Below are positions 62,401 to 64,000 of a stretch of DNA of 64,000 bases, piece after piece (the stretch's first letter is position 1; every line of letters begins with the position of its first letter). The DNA is from Rhabditoides inermis. Taxonomy: Eukaryota; Nematoda; Chromadorea; Rhabditida; Rhabditidae. The stretch spans positions 477,501 through 541,500 of the forward strand of contig CAWZYM010000405.1 of the NCBI GenBank assembly GCA_963966185.1, given 5' to 3'. The notes under the pieces are model-generated. The model saw nothing but the letters and a program-made list of their open reading frames with translations. It did no database searches and was not told the DNA's origin. Position numbers and translations under genes: made by a program.

Positions 62401-63999
62401 GGTTCCACGCGGCTTCGTGGTCGTCCGCGTTGGCGTCCTCGGTGATCCCGATTCCCTCCAGGGCGAGCCATTTTGAGATGGCGTTATCGTTCTCCTTGTC
62501 GGTGGCGACGCAAGGAAGGGCAGTGACCATTGGAGCTGCGGTGGCGGCGAGGGATCGGGGGGCCGTACCGTGAAGCAGGGGACCGACTGTCGACTCGATG
62601 ATGTTGAACCCGTTGACGTGCTTGTTGGTCTGGCGTTTGATGAAACTCCAGAAGTAGTCGTTGCCGATGATCACAGATGGGGACCGATTCTCTCGGATGA
62701 CTTCCAGCGGAGTTTCCGTGCCGGTCGGGATGCGGATGACCTGCATGCTCTTGAGTAGAGTGGGGACGCTCCAGACGTCCAAACGGCGATAGCTGCCATC
62801 AAGGGTAGCGATTCCCACCGTGTGTTCGTTGACGTCCACGTCGGAGTGGCTGCCACTGAATCCTTGGATCCTGATCTTCCTGGGGGATAAGGGCGTCAAG
62901 TCCAGGGCGGCGGCCAGGTTTTGGGTGATCATCGTGGCTTGACAGCCGGAGTCGAACAAGGCGAGGGCGCGAACGGCCTTCTTCGTCACGGGGTTGCACA
63001 GGGTGACCTCCCTGGTCATGAGTGCCGTCTCCCTGCCGTCGCTGGAGTGCGCGGCGGCGGATGACAGGTCCGCGGTCGCAGAGGTGATCCTCTCGGTGTC
63101 GGCGGCGGCGGCGGTTGTTGTTGTCTTCTCGCAGATTGAAGTGTGGTGCCGCGAACGGCAGTTTCTGCATGTCCCTTTGCTGGTGCAGCTGCGGAGGACG
63201 TGTTTGTCCGAGAGGCAATTGAAGCATAGGTTCAACTCTTTAGCGCGGGTGCGGCGCGCACTGGCGGTCGAGTAGCGATCGCATCCGCGGGGTCCATGGG
63301 AGGTACCCTGGCAGAATGGACAGGGGCGAGGGTCCTTTCGCGCGGGCTGAACGGAGTCCTTCGGCTTCTTCTTTTTCTTTCTGCGGTCGTCCGTAGCTTT
63401 GTTAGGGTGGACGGCCGCGGGAAGAGTGGTGACGTTTTCCGCGGAGGAAGGGATGAAGGACTTGGTTGTGCGCTCCGTCGCCGTCTCCGAGATTCGCTTC
63501 AGCAGCTTACGAAGCGACTGGATGTCGAAGTTCTGGTCCGCTAGGCGGGCTTGGAAGATCTGCGCGTCGAGCCAACCGGGGAGGCTCTTCTCGACTTGGA
63601 TGAGCGTGGACTCACCGGTGATGTCGATGTTGAGGTTCTCCATCTGCAACAGGATACACTCTAGGCGGTCGACGTAATTATAGAGGTCGATGAGCGAGGA
63701 TCCTTTGCACTTGAGTTGTGCGAGCTGCGAATGGAGATCGCGGGATATTTTCTTTTCGTTTCCGAATCGGTCGGTCAGGCGCTCGATGGCGGCGGCATAG
63801 TTCTCCTCCTTGATCTCGAATCCGGCGACGCAATTCCTTGCGGGACCTTCCAGGGAGGAGATCAAGTAGTGGAACTTGGCGACGGTTGAGAGAGACGAGT
63901 TGGAGTCCACGGAAGAGCGGAACAGCTGCATGAACTGGTTCCATTCCATCGGGTTTCCGGTGAACTTCGGCAACTCCATCTTGGGTAGTCGGAGGGGGG
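56432..63999 (-). mobile_element. BEL/Pao endogenous retrovirus-like element: gag-pol-env in one frame
   Basis: A single minus-strand frame of at least 2515 codons, still open at the window edge. Numbering from the Met at 63979: gag DUF1759-like region (1-165); three CCHC-type knuckles (C220-C233, C252-C265, C271-C283); aspartic protease (LFDSG, 342-346); reverse transcriptase (SDIKAAY at 674, YVDN at 753-756); RNase H (D915, E957, D988); integrase (HHCC 1222-1256; D1289, D1351, E1403); then an envelope. The envelope has a signal-like segment (1659-1672), a Cys-rich Gn-like half to 1985, a membrane helix (1988-2006), RCRRRRR, a second hydrophobic segment (2028-2044), a Gc-like half with a dense Cys cluster (2166-2180, fusion-loop type), and a final helix (2485-2505). 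Phlebovirus-like envelopes in nematode BEL elements (Tas, Cer7, Atlas) are known. No stop or frameshift is visible, so it looks young. The Met at 63979 is internal: RLPK precedes it in frame, as gag usually continues upstream. Confidence 0.95.
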
Positions 64000-64000
64000 C

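Noticed and set aside
57204..63944. Many long frames on both strands within the retroelement
   Set aside because: GC-rich shadows of the gag-pol-env frame; none carries a coherent domain.

Overview
This is eukaryotic DNA, and the gene content points to a nematode. It has short GT-AG introns (about 45-60 bp), a gcy-type receptor guanylate cyclase, a complexin close to invertebrate CPX-1, small secreted proteins of a nematode kind, and a BEL/Pao element carrying a phlebovirus-like envelope, a combination known from nematodes. I cannot name the species. Gene boundaries are from splicing by eye and have not been checked against transcripts.

Layout. 1-3831 is non-coding apart from a tRNA-derived SINE at 895-1180. 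3832-10009 (+) is a complete receptor guanylate cyclase. 10371-10791 (-) and 11814-12385 (+) are small secreted-protein genes, each with an apparent one-base frameshift at a homopolymer. 11934-20744 is a tandem array of a 3026-bp unit (two full copies and one partial). Each unit holds the 3' part of the 11814 gene, a complete small secreted Cys-protein gene, and PANK4-derived sequence. The third unit runs into the real PANK4-like gene (20182-25156, -), a fusion of a pantothenate kinase domain and a DUF89 phosphatase domain. 25807-34773 (+) is a complete GIT-type Arf-GAP with a second SINE in an intron. 34774-37997 has no recognisable gene. 37998-39855 (+) is an unrecognised Cys-rich single-pass membrane protein. 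41700-45838 (-) is complexin, with a likely alternative first exon at 44483-44528. 45839-53265 is a repeat-dense desert: a 72-bp GGGA tract, a 26-bp-TIR element, two long perfect or near-perfect fold-back elements, three GC-rich hairpins, (GGC)13, LINE-like 3' ends and long GA/CT/TA tracts. 53266-53998 (+) is a small charged protein. 56432 to the window end (-) is one uninterrupted gag-pol-env reading frame of a BEL/Pao endogenous retrovirus-like element, whose 5' end lies beyond the window.

How the genes relate. Complexin (SNARE regulation), the cyclase (cGMP signalling) and GIT (Arf/PIX/paxillin scaffold) fit neuronal and signalling roles, but nothing suggests an operon. The points most worth follow-up are the chimeric tandem array that captured part of PANK4, the swapped complexin N-terminus, the PANK4-like protein that keeps kinase residues lost in vertebrate PANK4, and the intact env-bearing retroelement with an unusual RT active-site motif and a possible extra 3' reading frame.
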